Notes: generated from the letters alone by a model not told the origin. DNA of 64,000 bases from Desulfonatronum sp. SC1 (GCF_003046795.1 NZ_PZKN01000021.1:20462-84461); one strand, 5' to 3'. Positions 36,132 through 46,128 are shown, counted from the stretch's first letter. Numbers and translations: made by a program.

Positions 36132-37196
36132 TCAGCCGAATTGGGAAACGAACCGGACGTCGTTTTCGAAGAACATGCGCAGGTCGCCGATGCCGTATTT
36201 GAGCATGGCCACTCGCTCCACGCCCAGTCCGAAGGCGAAGCCGGTGTACACTTCCGGGTCGTACTCCACTGCCGTAAAGACCGCTGGATCGATCATGCCG
36301 CATCCCAGGATTTCCAGCCAGCCGGTCTGCTTGCAGACCCGGCAAGTCTTCCCGGCGCAAACGCCCCGTCCGCCGCAGAGCATGCAGGAAATGTCAACCT
36401 CCGCGCTGGGCTCGGTGAAGGGGAAGAAGCTGGGGCGGAAGCGGACAACGGTGTCCGGACCGAAGATTTGATGCACGAAGGCGGTCAAGGTGCCGCGCAG
36501 GTCGGCCATGCTCACGTCCTTGTCCACGAGAAAGCCTTCGATCTGGTGAAACATCGGGGTGTGCGTCAGGTCGGAGTCCCGGCGGTAGACCTTGCCCGGC
36601 GCAATGGCGGCCAGGGGCGGGGTCTTGCGCTGCATGGTGCGGACCTGCAAGGGCGAAGTGTGCGTCCGCAACAGGGTGTTTTCCCCGATATAGAACGTGT
36701 CCTGCATGTCCCGGGCCGGGTGGTCCTGGGGCAGATTCAAGGCCTCGAAATTATAGAAGTCCGTTTCCAATTCCGGGCCTTCTACAATCTCGAACCCCAG
36801 TGAGACGAAGGCTTGGCAGATTTCCTCGGTGACCAAGGTCACCGGGTGAAGGCTGCCAAGCCATTGAGAGCGCCCGGGCAGTGACGGGTCGAAGCGGGCC
36901 AGAAGCTCGTGCTCCTTGCGCCGTTCCAACTCCAGCAGGCGGGCTTCCATTCGTTCCTGGAGCAGGGCCTTGACCTGATTGGCCTTCTGGCCAAGGGCCG
37001 GACGCTGATCCGGGGGCGTCTTGGCCAAGCCGGACATCAACCCCGCCAAGCGTCCCTTGCGACCCAGGTAAGCCACTCGGATGGATTCGACTTCAGCGGC
37101 AGTGTCGGCTGAAGTCAATCCTTGTTCCAGGGCCTGGGACAGTTCATCCAACTGCCCGGACAGGCCGCTGGAGCGTTCCGGGTGCGAATCGGTCAT
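36132..37196 (-). CDS. pheS: Phenylalanyl-tRNA synthetase alpha subunit
   Basis: Catalytic alpha chain of PheRS, a class II synthetase. The 354-residue protein has the N-terminal coiled coil (about 10-95), motif 2 region ([13 protein letters not shown] and [21 protein letters not shown], adjoining) and motif 3 ([13 protein letters not shown], near 325). A cysteine-rich loop, [19 protein letters not shown] (about 272-290), inserted in the catalytic domain, is known in some PheRS and may bind zinc. It starts at ATG 37196, two bases after the rplT stop. Confidence 0.95.
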   Translation of the reverse strand: MTDSHPERSSGLSGQLDELSQALEQGLTSADTAAEVESIRVAYLGRKGRLAGLMSGLAKTPPDQRPALGQKANQVKALLQERMEARLLELERRKEHELLARFDPSLPGRSQWLGSLHPVTLVTEEICQAFVSLGFEIVEGPELETDFYNFEALNLPQDHPARDMQDTFYIGENTLLRTHTSPLQVRTMQRKTPPLAAIAPGKVYRRDSDLTHTPMFHQIEGFLVDKDVSMADLRGTLTAFVHQIFGPDTVVRFRPSFFPFTEPSAEVDISCMLCGGRGVCAGKTCRVCKQTGWLEILGCGMIDPAVFTAVEYDPEVYTGFAFGLGVERVAMLKYGIGDLRMFFENDVRFVSQFG

Positions 37197-37198
37197 GA

Positions 37199-37552
37199 TC
37201 AGGACAGCTTGGCTTTGGCCATTCCGGCCAACTTGCCAAAGTGTTCCTTTTCCCGAACGGCCAGATCGGCCAGCACCTTGCGGTTCAGTTCGATGCCGGC
37301 CAGGGACAGGCCGTGCATGAATTTACTGTAGGACAAACCGTGAACACGAGCCGCGGCATTGATGCGAATGATCCACAGGGCGCGAAATTCGCGCTTGCGA
37401 ACCTTGCGGTCGCGGTAGGCATACGCAAGAGCTCGCTCTACCGTGACGCGAGCGGTGCGGTACAGTCTGCTTCGGGCGCCGCGATAGCCCTTGGCCATAT
37501 CCAGATATTTTTTGTGCCGGCGGTGGGCCGCCAAGCCGCGTTTTACACGCAT
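37199..37552 (-). CDS. rplT: 50S ribosomal protein L20
   Basis: bL20, an early assembly protein of the large subunit that also autoregulates its operon in E. coli. The 117 residues start at ATG 37552 ([17 protein letters not shown]), eight bases after gaggagg; the longer frame from 37582 would place foreign residues before the normal N-terminus. Conserved [11 protein letters not shown] and [17 protein letters not shown] are seen. It lies between rpmI and pheS in the thrS operon. Confidence 0.97.
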   Translation of the reverse strand: MRVKRGLAAHRRHKKYLDMAKGYRGARSRLYRTARVTVERALAYAYRDRKVRKREFRALWIIRINAAARVHGLSYSKFMHGLSLAGIELNRKVLADLAVREKEHFGKLAGMAKAKLS

Positions 37553-37653
37553 GGACTCAACCTCCTCGTTGGTGAAAGGCAACCAAAACTGTGTTTGGGC
37601 CCGTGCTTCGTATTCTCAACCACGGGCCGGATAATCATTGATAAATCAAAAAC

Positions 37654-37854
37654 CTACTTCGCAAAAGGAATCATCTTGCGCACGGCCTTGACATTGGCCG
37701 GCGCGAGGATGGTGTCCTTACCTAATTGCCGTTTCCGCTTCGGACTTTTCTTGGTCAGAATATGGCTCATGAAGGCCTTACGGCGCTTGATTTTTCCGGT
37801 ACCTGTCAACTTGAACCGCTTGGCGGCGCTTTTACGTGTCTTCATTTTCGGCAT
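37654..37854 (-). CDS. rpmI: 50S ribosomal protein L35
   Basis: bL35, 66 residues, highly basic: [20 protein letters not shown] at the start and [20 protein letters not shown] near the end. The start is ATG 37854 with aaggag upstream; the longer frame from 37926 adds 24 non-homologous residues. A 297-base leader separates it from infC, long for this operon. Confidence 0.97.
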   Translation of the reverse strand: MPKMKTRKSAAKRFKLTGTGKIKRRKAFMSHILTKKSPKRKRQLGKDTILAPANVKAVRKMIPFAK

Positions 37855-38151
37855 GGTCGTTCTTCTCCTTACGGACTGAATGGTCAAAAATATATCGTCG
37901 GCCGCGGCGGGGATCTCCGCTAGCAACGCTTCGCCCCTGTGGCTAGTCTAGCCACGAGGCTGACTAGTTACGTCCCGGACGACGTCCTATTTTGTAATTG
38001 CTCTATAAGTCCGGACAACCAAACCACCGGGGATTCCGTATCGCTATGACGGAATGGAGTGCCGCGTTGGCGAGTTCTCTCGGTCGTCACCCCGGTGCAG
38101 GCCGGGGGCCAGGTATTTTCGGGTGATTCAATTGCCTGAGTTGTTGAGCAG
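37855..38151. other. infC-rpmI intergenic leader with hairpin and REP-like element
   Basis: 297 bases without a gene inside the operon. It contains a hairpin, gtggcta (37939-37945) with tagccac (37949-37955), and a REP-like palindrome at 38086-38112 (ccccgg/ccgggg, followed by gccag) related to the element at 3600. The leader may hold the L20-binding structure that controls rpmI-rplT in other bacteria, but I could not identify it. Confidence 0.5.
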
Positions 38152-38682
38152 TTACCCGATTTTTTTCTTTTCCACTGCGCTGAGCACCATGTTCATGGTG
38201 CGTCCTTCCATGGACGGCTGTTGGTCGATCTTGGCCTCTTCGCCCAGCTCTTCCAGGACCCGCTTAAGCACCATTTCACCTCGGTCGCGGTGCATCATTT
38301 CTCGCCCCCGAAAGGCCACGGTCACCTTGCACTTGTCTCCGCCTTCCAGGAAGCGGCGGATGTGCTTGAGCTTGGTTTCGAAGTCGTGATCGTCCGTCTT
38401 GGGGCGGAACTTGATTTCCTTGAGCTGGATCAGGGTCTGCTTCTTTCGGCCTTCCTGCTGTTTTTTTTGCAGCTCGTACTTGTATTTGCCGAAGTCCATG
38501 ACCCGGCAGACCGGAGGGTTCGCTTCCGGCGACACTTCCACCAGGTCCACTCCCTGACTTTCCGCGTACTGGAGAGCCTCGGCCAGAGGCAGAATTCCAA
38601 CCTGCTTGCCGTCCTCCCCGATGACTCGAACTTCTTGAGCCCGGATCTGCTTGTTGCAGCGGGTACGTTTAACCGAGGTAAT
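38152..38682 (-). CDS. infC: Translation initiation factor IF-3
   Basis: Prevents subunit joining and checks the start codon. The 176-residue protein has the N-domain ([20 protein letters not shown]), the linker ([20 protein letters not shown] with FRPKT after it) and the C-domain ([17 protein letters not shown]). The best start is AUU at 38682: ggagg (38695-38691) lies exactly eight bases before it, and the resulting N-terminus aligns with E. coli IF-3. A GTG 10 codons upstream (38712) has no such site. AUU allows IF-3 autoregulation, as in E. coli. The start overlaps the last 14 bases of thrS. Confidence 0.93.
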   Translation of the reverse strand: MTSVKRTRCNKQIRAQEVRVIGEDGKQVGILPLAEALQYAESQGVDLVEVSPEANPPVCRVMDFGKYKYELQKKQQEGRKKQTLIQLKEIKFRPKTDDHDFETKLKHIRRFLEGGDKCKVTVAFRGREMMHRDRGEMVLKRVLEELGEEAKIDQQPSMEGRTMNMVLSAVEKKKIG

Positions 38683-40606
38683 AGGGCATTCCTCCGCGTT
38701 TGAAAGGTTCACTGGACTCGTCCCTGATCATGGCCGCGACCTGATCCAGAGACTGCTCGCCGCGATTCTCGCCGGTTCTGGTGCGGACGTTCACGGCCTG
38801 GGACTGGGCCTCCCGTTCGCCGATCACGAGCATGAACGGGATTTTCTGCATCTGGGCTTCGCGTACCTTGTAACCCAGTTTTTCGTTGCGCAAATCCGTT
38901 TCCACTCGAAATCCTTCGGCTTGCAACCGCCGGACGCACTCGTCAGCCCACTGGTTCTGGGCGTCCGTGACCGTGAGAATCCGAGCCTGGACCGGGGCCA
39001 GCCAGACTGGAAACGCTCCGGCGTAGTGCTCCACGAGAATCCCCAGGAACCGTTCCAGAGCCCCCAGGATCACCCGATGGAGCATGACCGGCCGGTGGCG
39101 ATTGCCGTCCTGGCCGGTGTAGTACAGGTCGAAGCGCTCCGGCAGGGTGAAGTCGCACTGAATCGTGGAGCATTGCCAGCGGCGATCTAGAGCATCCTTG
39201 AGCTTGATGTCAATCTTCGGTCCGTAAAAGGCGCCGTCGCCGGGGTTGACGGCATATGCCAGCCCCAGGGTTTCCAGAGCGTTGGTCAGGGCGGCGGTGG
39301 CCCGCTCCCAGTCCGCGTCCGAGCCGATGGACTTCTCCGGGCGGGTGCTCAAGGCCACTTCGTATTCGAACCCGAAAAGCCCCATCACGTCCTGGATAAG
39401 GTGCAGGATGGCGATGATTTCATCCTGGAGCTGATCCGGGCGACAGAGGATGTGAGCATCGTCCTGGGTGAACTGGCGGACCCGCAGCAGGCCGTGAAGC
39501 ACGCCGGATTTTTCATGACGCTGGACCGTGCCCAGCTCGAAAAACCGTAGCGGCAGATCCCGGTAGCTGCGAACCTGGGACTTGTAGATCAACATATGGG
39601 CCAGGCAGTTCATGGGCTTGACGCCGTAGGCCTGTGCGTCGATCTCCGTGAAGTACATGTTTTCCCGGTAATTGTCGTAGTGCCCGGAACGCTCCCAAAG
39701 TTCGCGGCGCAGCATCTGCGGCCCCTGGACCAGTTGGTAGCCCCGGCGCAAGTGCTCCCGGCGTTCGAAATGTTCCAAAAGGAAGCGCAGCATGGCTCCT
39801 TTGGGATGAAAAATAGGCATGCCCGGTCCGGCCTCTTCGCAGAAGCTGAACAGATCCAATTGAACGCCCAGCTTGCGATGGTCGCGTTTCTTGGCTTCTT
39901 CCAGGCGATGCAGGTATTTCTGGAGGTCTTTTTCCGATGCAAATGCTGTGCCATAGATGCGCTGGAGCATGGGCTTGGATTCGTCGCCCCGCCAATAGGC
40001 CCCGGCCACGGAGGTCAGCTTGACCGCCTTGACAAATCCAGTGGACGGCACGTGCGGGCCTCGGCAAAGGTCCGTGAAACCGCCATGCTCGTATAGGGAG
40101 ACCGTCCCGTCTTCCAGGGCGTTCAAAATTTCCAGTTTATAGGTCTCGCCCATGCTTTCGAAAAGATTTCGGGCGTCTTTCTTGGAGATGTCCCGACGTT
40201 GGAAGGGCTGATCCTGAGCGATGCTCTTGGCCATTTCGGCTTCGATGGCTTCCAGGTCCTGGGGGGTGAAGGGACGTTCGAAGTCGAAGTCATAGTAGAA
40301 CCCGTTCTCGATGTCCGGGCCGATGGTCACCTTGGCCGTGGGAAACAGACGCTGGACCGCCTCGGCCATGATGTGGGCGGCGCTGTGCCGAATCATGGCC
40401 AAGCCTTCGAGGCTGGACATGTCCACTGCTTCGAGATTGGTGCATTGGGCTGGATCGAGGGGAGTGTGAATGTCGAGCAGGCCCGCGGCGCAACGGCATC
40501 CGACGGCGGTCTTCAGCTTTTTTTTGCTCAACGCTCGGGACAAAAAATGACCGCAGTTTTCGCCTTCGCCGATTTCCAGCTGCTGCTCGCCTATTTCGAT
40601 ATACAC
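38669..40606 (-). CDS. thrS: Threonyl-tRNA synthetase
   Basis: Class II synthetase charging tRNA-Thr. The 645-residue protein has a diverged N-terminal TGS-like domain (about 1-65), the editing/SAD domain ([11 protein letters not shown] with H..H, about 73-83; [13 protein letters not shown], about 180-192), the catalytic core ([32 protein letters not shown] near 515-535) and a C-terminal anticodon-binding domain. The start is GTG 40606, eight bases after aaggag; ATG/GTG codons further upstream lack support. First gene of the operon thrS-infC-rpmI-rplT-pheS-pheT. Confidence 0.95.
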   Translation of the reverse strand: MYIEIGEQQLEIGEGENCGHFLSRALSKKKLKTAVGCRCAAGLLDIHTPLDPAQCTNLEAVDMSSLEGLAMIRHSAAHIMAEAVQRLFPTAKVTIGPDIENGFYYDFDFERPFTPQDLEAIEAEMAKSIAQDQPFQRRDISKKDARNLFESMGETYKLEILNALEDGTVSLYEHGGFTDLCRGPHVPSTGFVKAVKLTSVAGAYWRGDESKPMLQRIYGTAFASEKDLQKYLHRLEEAKKRDHRKLGVQLDLFSFCEEAGPGMPIFHPKGAMLRFLLEHFERREHLRRGYQLVQGPQMLRRELWERSGHYDNYRENMYFTEIDAQAYGVKPMNCLAHMLIYKSQVRSYRDLPLRFFELGTVQRHEKSGVLHGLLRVRQFTQDDAHILCRPDQLQDEIIAILHLIQDVMGLFGFEYEVALSTRPEKSIGSDADWERATAALTNALETLGLAYAVNPGDGAFYGPKIDIKLKDALDRRWQCSTIQCDFTLPERFDLYYTGQDGNRHRPVMLHRVILGALERFLGILVEHYAGAFPVWLAPVQARILTVTDAQNQWADECVRRLQAEGFRVETDLRNEKLGYKVREAQMQKIPFMLVIGEREAQSQAVNVRTRTGENRGEQSLDQVAAMIRDESSEPFKRGGMPYYLG

Positions 40607-40740
40607 TCCCGATACTCCTTGCCCGGCTATGACCCGTCCGGGACTCAATCCTCCGGAATCGTCGAAACCGACCTCTTTGTCAGACGTCTTAGCGAGGTTG
40701 CTTCAGCAACCCCGTGATGACTTCAAACGGCCTTCAAATA

Positions 40741-40769
40741 AAGCAGGGAGGCCTGGGGCCTCCCTGCTT
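40741..40769 (-). terminator. Terminator of tRNA-Val
   Basis: aagcagggaggcc (40741-40753) and ggcctccctgctt (40757-40769) form a perfect 13-pair stem with a three-base loop. On the minus strand it is followed by tatttgaagg, a short T-rich tail. It lies 11 bases beyond the tRNA 3' end and upstream of thrS. Confidence 0.75.
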
Positions 40770-40779
40770 GGATGCGTGA

Positions 40780-40854
40780 TGGTAGGCACGAGGAGATTTG
40801 AACTCCTGACCCCTTGCGTGTCAAGCAAGTGCTCTCCCCCTGAGCTACGCGCCT
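40780..40854 (-). tRNA. tRNA-Val (anticodon GAC)
   Basis: A complete 75-base tRNA on the minus strand. The acceptor stem AGGCGCG pairs with CGTGCCT (one G-T pair), the discriminator is A and CCA is encoded. The D arm has TAGCTCAGGGGGAGAGCA; the anticodon stem CTTGC/GCAAG encloses the loop TTGACAC, giving anticodon GAC, which reads the GUC codon. The T arm has the TTCAAAT loop. It is followed by a strong terminator. Confidence 0.95.
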
Positions 40855-41143
40855 ATTACTGCTCGCGACGATGCTTGCGGCAAAAAAAGCTTTTTGCCTT
40901 TCGCTCGCGAAAAAGTCAAGCCTTTTGTCGGAAAAAGACGCATTTTTAACTTCATTTAGAATATCATGGGGCAGTCAACTAAGGAATTCTGGTTCATTGA
41001 TTGATTGTCCTTGGCTGTTCAATTATGGCTTCGAAAAAGATCGGTTTGATAGAAGGCGTCGATTCCCGCGTGGAGCCCACGGCATTGGAAAGAGTCTCTG
41101 TTATGCCCGTAGAGGTTGATTTATCCTGGAGGAAAATCTGATT

Positions 41144-42037
41144 ATGACTGACTTGGCAAAAGAAGAACAACGTTTTTCAAGAAAGATTGGCGCGTTGCGC
41201 GCCAAAGGCAATTTCCCGGCGGCCATGCTGACCCTTTTGGAAACAGTGGCCGGAAAACAATATCGGGCCATGGCCGAGCAGGCGTCCGGGGCCGAGACGT
41301 TGGTCGAATTATCCGAGTTGACCACCCCAGAACGCCATGTCCAGGGGGCCAGCTTGTTGCCCCGGGCCTCTTTTCCCCTGGACCTGGAATCGGCCCATGA
41401 GCTGCTGATGGCCATCCTTGAGGACCTCAGGGTCATGGGATCGGAATTGGGGATCGGGGCGGACCGGGTGATGGAGGCCCTGGAGACCAAGGAACTCAGT
41501 GCCGAACGTCTGTTCCGGGCGTATCTGGATGAGGACCAAGAATTTTTCGCCGTATGGGCCGAAAAAACTCCGACCACCCCCAAATTGTCGTTTTTCCTGG
41601 CGCAAAGCGCCCTGACGCCGTTCATCAGGAGCATGGCTCGCCGGATCATTGAGACTCGCCCGTTGAACGGAGTCTGGGAGCATGGCCATTGTCCGGTCTG
41701 CGGCAGTCTGCCGTATCTTTCCAGCCTGGAAACCCGTGAAGGGCTGCGGATGATGCACTGTTCCTTCTGCCAAAGCGCGTATCGCGTCGCGCGGATCGGA
41801 TGCGTTTACTGTGGCGAACGGGATCCGCAAAAACTGCACTATTTTGACGTGGAGGAATTGCGCGGATTTCGGGTCGACCTTTGCGATCAGTGTCGGATGT
41901 ACGTCAAAACCGCTGACTTCCGGCAACTGGACAGGATTTCCGTCCCGGTGCTGGACGACCTGGAGTCCTTGTCCATGGATGTGCTGGCCCAGGCCAGGGG
42001 GCATGTTCGGCCGACCCTGTCGGCTTTCGGCTTCTAG
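41144..42037 (+). CDS. fdhE: FdhE-like formate dehydrogenase accessory protein
   Basis: A 297-residue protein needed for maturation of formate dehydrogenases in relatives. The C-terminal half has four CxxC pairs: CPVCGS (about 185), CSFC (about 206), CVYCGE (about 220) and CDQC (about 245), which bind metal, probably iron (rubredoxin-like). The N-terminal half is helical. ATG 41144 follows ctggagga. mobA lies 68 bases downstream; both serve molybdenum or tungsten formate dehydrogenases, key enzymes in these anaerobes. Confidence 0.9.
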   Translation: MTDLAKEEQRFSRKIGALRAKGNFPAAMLTLLETVAGKQYRAMAEQASGAETLVELSELTTPERHVQGASLLPRASFPLDLESAHELLMAILEDLRVMGSELGIGADRVMEALETKELSAERLFRAYLDEDQEFFAVWAEKTPTTPKLSFFLAQSALTPFIRSMARRIIETRPLNGVWEHGHCPVCGSLPYLSSLETREGLRMMHCSFCQSAYRVARIGCVYCGERDPQKLHYFDVEELRGFRVDLCDQCRMYVKTADFRQLDRISVPVLDDLESLSMDVLAQARGHVRPTLSAFGF

Positions 42038-42105
42038 CCCTGATTCATGGGCTGCAGTCGACCAACCGTGGTATTTCACACTGGCCGCAAACGAGGGTGA
42101 CGACC

Positions 42106-42732
42106 ATGAATCGGGGGGGGGTGCCGGCCGGTGTCGTGCTGGCCGGGGGGAAGAGTAGTCGGCTGGGCCACGACAAAGCGCGGATCGTTTTTTCCGGCGT
42201 CAGCTTGCTGTCCAGGTCCGTGGACCTGCTCAAGCGTCACTGCGACATGGTGTATGTCGTCGGCAGGCTTCCGGAAGAACACGGGCTGAACGTGCCGAGC
42301 TTCCTTGACGACGTCCCAGGGCGCGGTCCTGCGGGGGGGATCGCCACGGTTTTGCGGAGGCTCAATCGCTCGTGCCTTGTGGTGTCCTGCGATCTGCCGT
42401 TGATGGACGATCGCACTTTGCGCCGTCTCAAGGCCGGATGGCGGGAGAAGCCGAAGACGGCCTTGATGACCACCTTTCAGCAGGAAGACACCAGATACAT
42501 CGAAGCCCTGGTCGCGGTGTACGAACCCGAGGCCCTGCCTTTGCTGGAGCAGGGGTTCGACCAGGGGCTGTATCAACTCAACAGGATTCTGACCGAGCCG
42601 ATGCGGCATCATATTCCCTATCCTCGGTCAGAAGCCACGCCGTTTTTCAACGTCAATCACCCAGCGGATCTCTCCATGCTGCGGCACCTGGAAACGGCGG
42701 CGAATGGAGCATGGGCCGGAGGGACCGTTTGA
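42106..42732 (+). CDS. mobA: Molybdenum cofactor guanylyltransferase MobA
   Basis: Attaches GMP to molybdopterin to form the MGD cofactor of formate dehydrogenase and related enzymes. The 208-residue protein has the nucleotide-binding start VVLAGGKSSRLGHDKA (about 8-23) and the metal/substrate region VVSCDLPLMDD (about 97-107). ATG 42106 with gaggg upstream is chosen over GTG 42097. A run of nine G follows the start but does not break the frame. fdhE precedes it. Confidence 0.9.
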   Translation: MNRGGVPAGVVLAGGKSSRLGHDKARIVFSGVSLLSRSVDLLKRHCDMVYVVGRLPEEHGLNVPSFLDDVPGRGPAGGIATVLRRLNRSCLVVSCDLPLMDDRTLRRLKAGWREKPKTALMTTFQQEDTRYIEALVAVYEPEALPLLEQGFDQGLYQLNRILTEPMRHHIPYPRSEATPFFNVNHPADLSMLRHLETAANGAWAGGTV

Positions 42733-42774
42733 ACCGGTATTTTTACCAACCATCAACGAGTAAATGGTGATGTC

Positions 42775-43638
42775 ATGAGCGAACTCCGCGTATTGCTGAT
42801 CCATCCCGACCCCCAGGTTCGACACGAACTGCGTCGACAACTGCGGGAGATGGACGGTGTGAAGGTGCTGGGGGAGGCCGTTTCCGCCTTTGAGGCCATG
42901 GAACTGTTGGAAGGGGTTGGCTATCATGCTTTTTTCCTGGGACTGGACCTGCCCGACGGGGTCAGTGGCCTGGAACTGGCCCAGATTCTCGGGCAGCGAA
43001 AGCATCGCCCGGCCATGGTTTTTTTGGCTGCGGACGAAGCCCACGCCTTTAAGGCGTTTGAGTTGGGGGCCATGGACTACTTGCTCTGGCCCTGCTCGGA
43101 TGAGCGGATGAAGCGCACCTTGACCCGGCTGTGTCAGCTCTCGGCCGACGCGCATATCGCCGAGCCCGAGGGCAAATCCAGGCAAGTCGCGGATTTTGAG
43201 GGCGATGAAGAAACCCTGCAGATTTCCATGGGGGAGGAGGAAGAGGACAATTTCCTTAAGGCCCTGCGTCAGGCCTGGGATTACAACCAGGCCCGACCCG
43301 TGGAGATCGAGAAATTGCCCATCACTCTGGACGGTCGGGTTATTCTGGTACCCTACAGCCAGATCGTCTTCGTGGAGGCTTACGAAGACTACAGTTTCGT
43401 GCATACCAATCAGGACAAATACCTGACCTCGTTCCGCCTAAAGTACCTGGAAGACCGTTTGCGGGCGCACCGATTCTTTCGGGTGCATCGAAAGTTTCTG
43501 GTCAACCTGGAACTGGTCACGGAAATTGCATCTCTGCCAGGCAGCAACTTCATGCTTCGGACCACCGGAAAAAAGCGTATCGAACTGCCGGTCAGCCGCC
43601 GCCGAATCGCGGATTTGAAGCAGATTCTCGGCCTCTGA
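42775..43638 (+). CDS. LytTR-family regulator with degenerate receiver
   Basis: A 287-residue regulator: receiver-like domain (about 1-120), acidic linker (about 125-165) and C-terminal LytTR DNA-binding domain (about 185-285, with IVFVEAYEDYSFVHT and FFRVHRKFLVNL). The receiver has lost its switch: Gly56 stands where the phosphorylated Asp should be (FFLGLDLPDG) and Trp105 replaces the conserved Lys (YLLWP). DNA binding is probably not controlled by phosphorylation. It lies 191 bases before acs on the same strand and could regulate it; this is inferred from position. Confidence 0.88.
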   Translation: MSELRVLLIHPDPQVRHELRRQLREMDGVKVLGEAVSAFEAMELLEGVGYHAFFLGLDLPDGVSGLELAQILGQRKHRPAMVFLAADEAHAFKAFELGAMDYLLWPCSDERMKRTLTRLCQLSADAHIAEPEGKSRQVADFEGDEETLQISMGEEEEDNFLKALRQAWDYNQARPVEIEKLPITLDGRVILVPYSQIVFVEAYEDYSFVHTNQDKYLTSFRLKYLEDRLRAHRFFRVHRKFLVNLELVTEIASLPGSNFMLRTTGKKRIELPVSRRRIADLKQILGL

Positions 43639-43829
43639 GTTCGCGGCGCTCTTTGCCGTTTACCCTTTCGCCCTTCCCTTTCGCCGATAATCAATGCGTC
43701 TTTCAGGTCGGTTCGTGTTCTGGATGCGGCCATACCGGGAACCACGACAAGGTGGTTCGCTTTCGATCCGTGCGCGACGCGCACGTCATGTAACGACGTT
43801 TACAAGCTCACCGCCAAGGAGGAGACATC

Positions 43830-45746
43830 ATGTCACAAGACGGCGCCCTGGAAACCCTGCTTCACGAAGATCGCGTTTTTCGGCCTTTGCCGCAGATGGT
43901 CATTGAGGCCAATGCCAATCCCCAAACCCTGGAAAACGCCCGTCGGCAGGCTGTGGACGATCCTTTGGCCTACTGGGAGGAGGCAGCCAAGGAACTGGAA
44001 TGGTTCCGAAAATGGGACAAAGTTTTGGATGAGAGCGACGCTCCGTTTTATAAGTGGTTCACCGGAGCCAAGTGCAACATCGTGCACAACGCCCTGGACC
44101 GGCACATCAAGACGGGCAACAAGAACAAGTTGGCCATCATCTGGGAAGGCGAGGCCGGTGATTCCCGGAAGATGACCTATTTCGAGCTGTACCGGGCGGT
44201 GAACAAGTTCGCCAACGCCTTGCGCTCCCTTGGCGTGCAGAAGGGCGACCGGATTCTGCTGTACATGCCGCCCCTGCCGGAAACCGTGATCGCCATGCTG
44301 GCCACGGCCAAGGTCGGAGCCATTCACAGCATGGTCTTTGCCGGGTTCTCGGCCAAGGCCATGCGTGACCGGATCGAGGACGCCCAGCCCAAGGTCATCA
44401 TCACCGCGGACGGCTTTTACCGCAACGGTCGGGCCGTGCATCTGAAGTCTATTGTCGACGAGTCCCTGATGGGGCCCAACTGCGACAGCGTGGAGACGGT
44501 GGTCGTCGTGCATCGGGCTAATGTTCAGGTGGAAATGCAGGAAGCCCGCGATCTTTGGTACGAGGAACTGGTTCGGGCCGAGAGTTCGGAGTCCCACACG
44601 GAGGTCATGGATTCCGAGGACATGCTCTTCCTGCTTTACAGCTCCGGGACCACGGGTAAGCCCAAGGGCATCGTGCATACCCACGGCGGCTACCAGGTGG
44701 GCATCAACCGCACCCTGAACTGGGTCTTCGACATCAAGCCCACGGACATCTTCTGGTGCACCGCTGACGCCGGCTGGATCACCGGCCACAGCTATGTGGT
44801 CTACGGACCGCTCATCGCCGGAACTACTTCGGTCATCTTCGAAGGCCACCCGCTCTATCCCCAGGCCGACCGGGTCTGGGACCTGATCGCCAAATACGGC
44901 GTGACCATCCTCTACACCGCGCCGACTCTGGTCCGGATGCTGATGCGCTTCGGCACCCAGTACCCCAAGAAGCACGACCTGTCCTCGCTGCGCATCCTCG
45001 GCTCGGTGGGCGAACCCATCAACCCCGAGGCCTGGGTTTGGCTCTACAAGAACATCGGCCGCTCCGAGTGCCCGCTGGTGGACACTTGGTGGCAGACCGA
45101 GACCGGCTCGATCATGATCAGCCCGCTGCCAGTGAGCGTGCTCAAGCCCGGCTCCTGCACCAAACCGCTGCCGGCCATTGATGCGGACGTGGTGGACGAG
45201 AAGGGTAATCCCGTGCCTCCTGGCAAGGGCGGGTTGCTGATCATCCGTAAGCCATGGCCGTCCATGCTTCGGACCCTGTACAAGGATCCGGAGCGCTACA
45301 AGCAGACATACTGGGAGAAAATTCCCGGCGTGTACCTGGCCGGGGACATGGCCCGCAAGGACGAGGACGGCTACATCTGGATCCAGGGCCGCTCGGACGA
45401 CGTGATGAACATCGCCGGGCACCGTCTTGGTTCCGCGGAGCTGGAAAGCGCGTTGGTGGCCCACAAGGCCGTGGCCGAGGCCGCGGCCATCGGCATCCCG
45501 GACAAGATCAAAGGCGAGGTGGCCAAGGCCTTCGTCACTCTGGCCGAAGGCTTCGAGCCCTCCGACGATCTGGTCAAGGAACTCAAGGTCCATATCCGCA
45601 ACGAACTCGGCCCCGTGGCCATCGTCAAGACCATTGAGTTCCGGGACAAACTGCCCAAGACCCGCAGTGGCAAGATCGTTCGCCGTGTACTCAAGGCCGA
45701 AGAACTCGGCCAGGAATTGGGGGATACCTCAACATTGGAAGACTAA
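43830..45746 (+). CDS. acs: Acetyl-CoA synthetase
   Basis: AMP-forming enzyme that converts acetate, ATP and CoA to acetyl-CoA. The 638-residue protein shows the ATP motif YSSGTTGKPKG (about 270-280), DTWWQTETGS (about 413-422), the hinge GRSDDVMNIAGHRLG (about 522-536), and the C-terminal PKTRSGKIVRR with the catalytic, acetylatable Lys near 615. ATG 43830 follows aaggagga. The LytTR regulator lies upstream; a terminator follows. The gene lets the cell use acetate for biosynthesis. Confidence 0.96.
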   Translation: MSQDGALETLLHEDRVFRPLPQMVIEANANPQTLENARRQAVDDPLAYWEEAAKELEWFRKWDKVLDESDAPFYKWFTGAKCNIVHNALDRHIKTGNKNKLAIIWEGEAGDSRKMTYFELYRAVNKFANALRSLGVQKGDRILLYMPPLPETVIAMLATAKVGAIHSMVFAGFSAKAMRDRIEDAQPKVIITADGFYRNGRAVHLKSIVDESLMGPNCDSVETVVVVHRANVQVEMQEARDLWYEELVRAESSESHTEVMDSEDMLFLLYSSGTTGKPKGIVHTHGGYQVGINRTLNWVFDIKPTDIFWCTADAGWITGHSYVVYGPLIAGTTSVIFEGHPLYPQADRVWDLIAKYGVTILYTAPTLVRMLMRFGTQYPKKHDLSSLRILGSVGEPINPEAWVWLYKNIGRSECPLVDTWWQTETGSIMISPLPVSVLKPGSCTKPLPAIDADVVDEKGNPVPPGKGGLLIIRKPWPSMLRTLYKDPERYKQTYWEKIPGVYLAGDMARKDEDGYIWIQGRSDDVMNIAGHRLGSAELESALVAHKAVAEAAAIGIPDKIKGEVAKAFVTLAEGFEPSDDLVKELKVHIRNELGPVAIVKTIEFRDKLPKTRSGKIVRRVLKAEELGQELGDTSTLED

Positions 45747-45798
45747 CAGGGCGGTAGGGGCACGGTGCGCCGTGCTCCTAACCGACACCATTACGTGA

Positions 45799-45828
45799 AA
45801 AAGGCCGGTGCGATCACACCGGCCTTTT
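45799..45828 (+). terminator. Rho-independent terminator after acs
   Basis: aaaaggccggtg (45799-45810) pairs with caccggcctttt (45817-45828) over the loop cgatca. The 3' arm ends in four T. It lies 53 bases after the acs stop. Confidence 0.78.
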
Positions 45829-45872
45829 GACGTTTGGGGCAGGAGCTTGAAAGCGAGTTGTTGGCATTCCCA

Positions 45873-46115
45873 TCAAGCCGCGACCGCGTGATAGATGATG
45901 GGTCGATGACGGGTCGATATTTTGGGTCGGGGACGGGTTTGTTCTCGGCGCGAGCGGCTTCCAACCATACCGTTTTTGCCTGTTGGACCTCCTTGAGAGC
46001 CTCCTCCGGCGTCTCGCCGAACGCCGAACAGGCCTCCAGGTCCGGCTGTCGGCGATGTAGCCTCCGTTATCTTCGGAATAGAAAATATTGATGGCGTAAT
46101 GTCCGCCGGTTTCAC
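45873..46115 (-). pseudogene. Decayed hicB-like antitoxin remnant
   Basis: No single frame is intact, but three frames together read as a HicB-type antitoxin: HYAINIFYSEDNGGYIAD (from 46101 downward), then, after a one-base loss, PDLEACSAFGETPEEALKEV and WLEAARAENKPVPDPKYRP, and finally IIYHAVAA before the stop at 45873. An 11-base tandem duplication (cgacccgtcat/cgacccatcat) near the end also shifts the frame. A GTG at the 5' end lies out of frame with the first block. No hicA partner is present; the chemoreceptor gene begins 14 bases away. Recognition is by pattern of the HicB family. Confidence 0.65.
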
Positions 46116-46128
46116 CCCCGGCTATTCA

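Noticed and set aside
40914..40919. TTGACT as a -35 box for the tRNA-Val gene
   Set aside because: No acceptable -10 element at the right distance.
42113..42121. G9 run after the mobA start
   Set aside because: The frame is continuous through it and the MobA N-terminus is normal, so no frameshift is needed.
43833..45593. Long open frame antisense to acs
   Set aside because: Opposite a fully convincing acs gene; composition typical of shadow frames.
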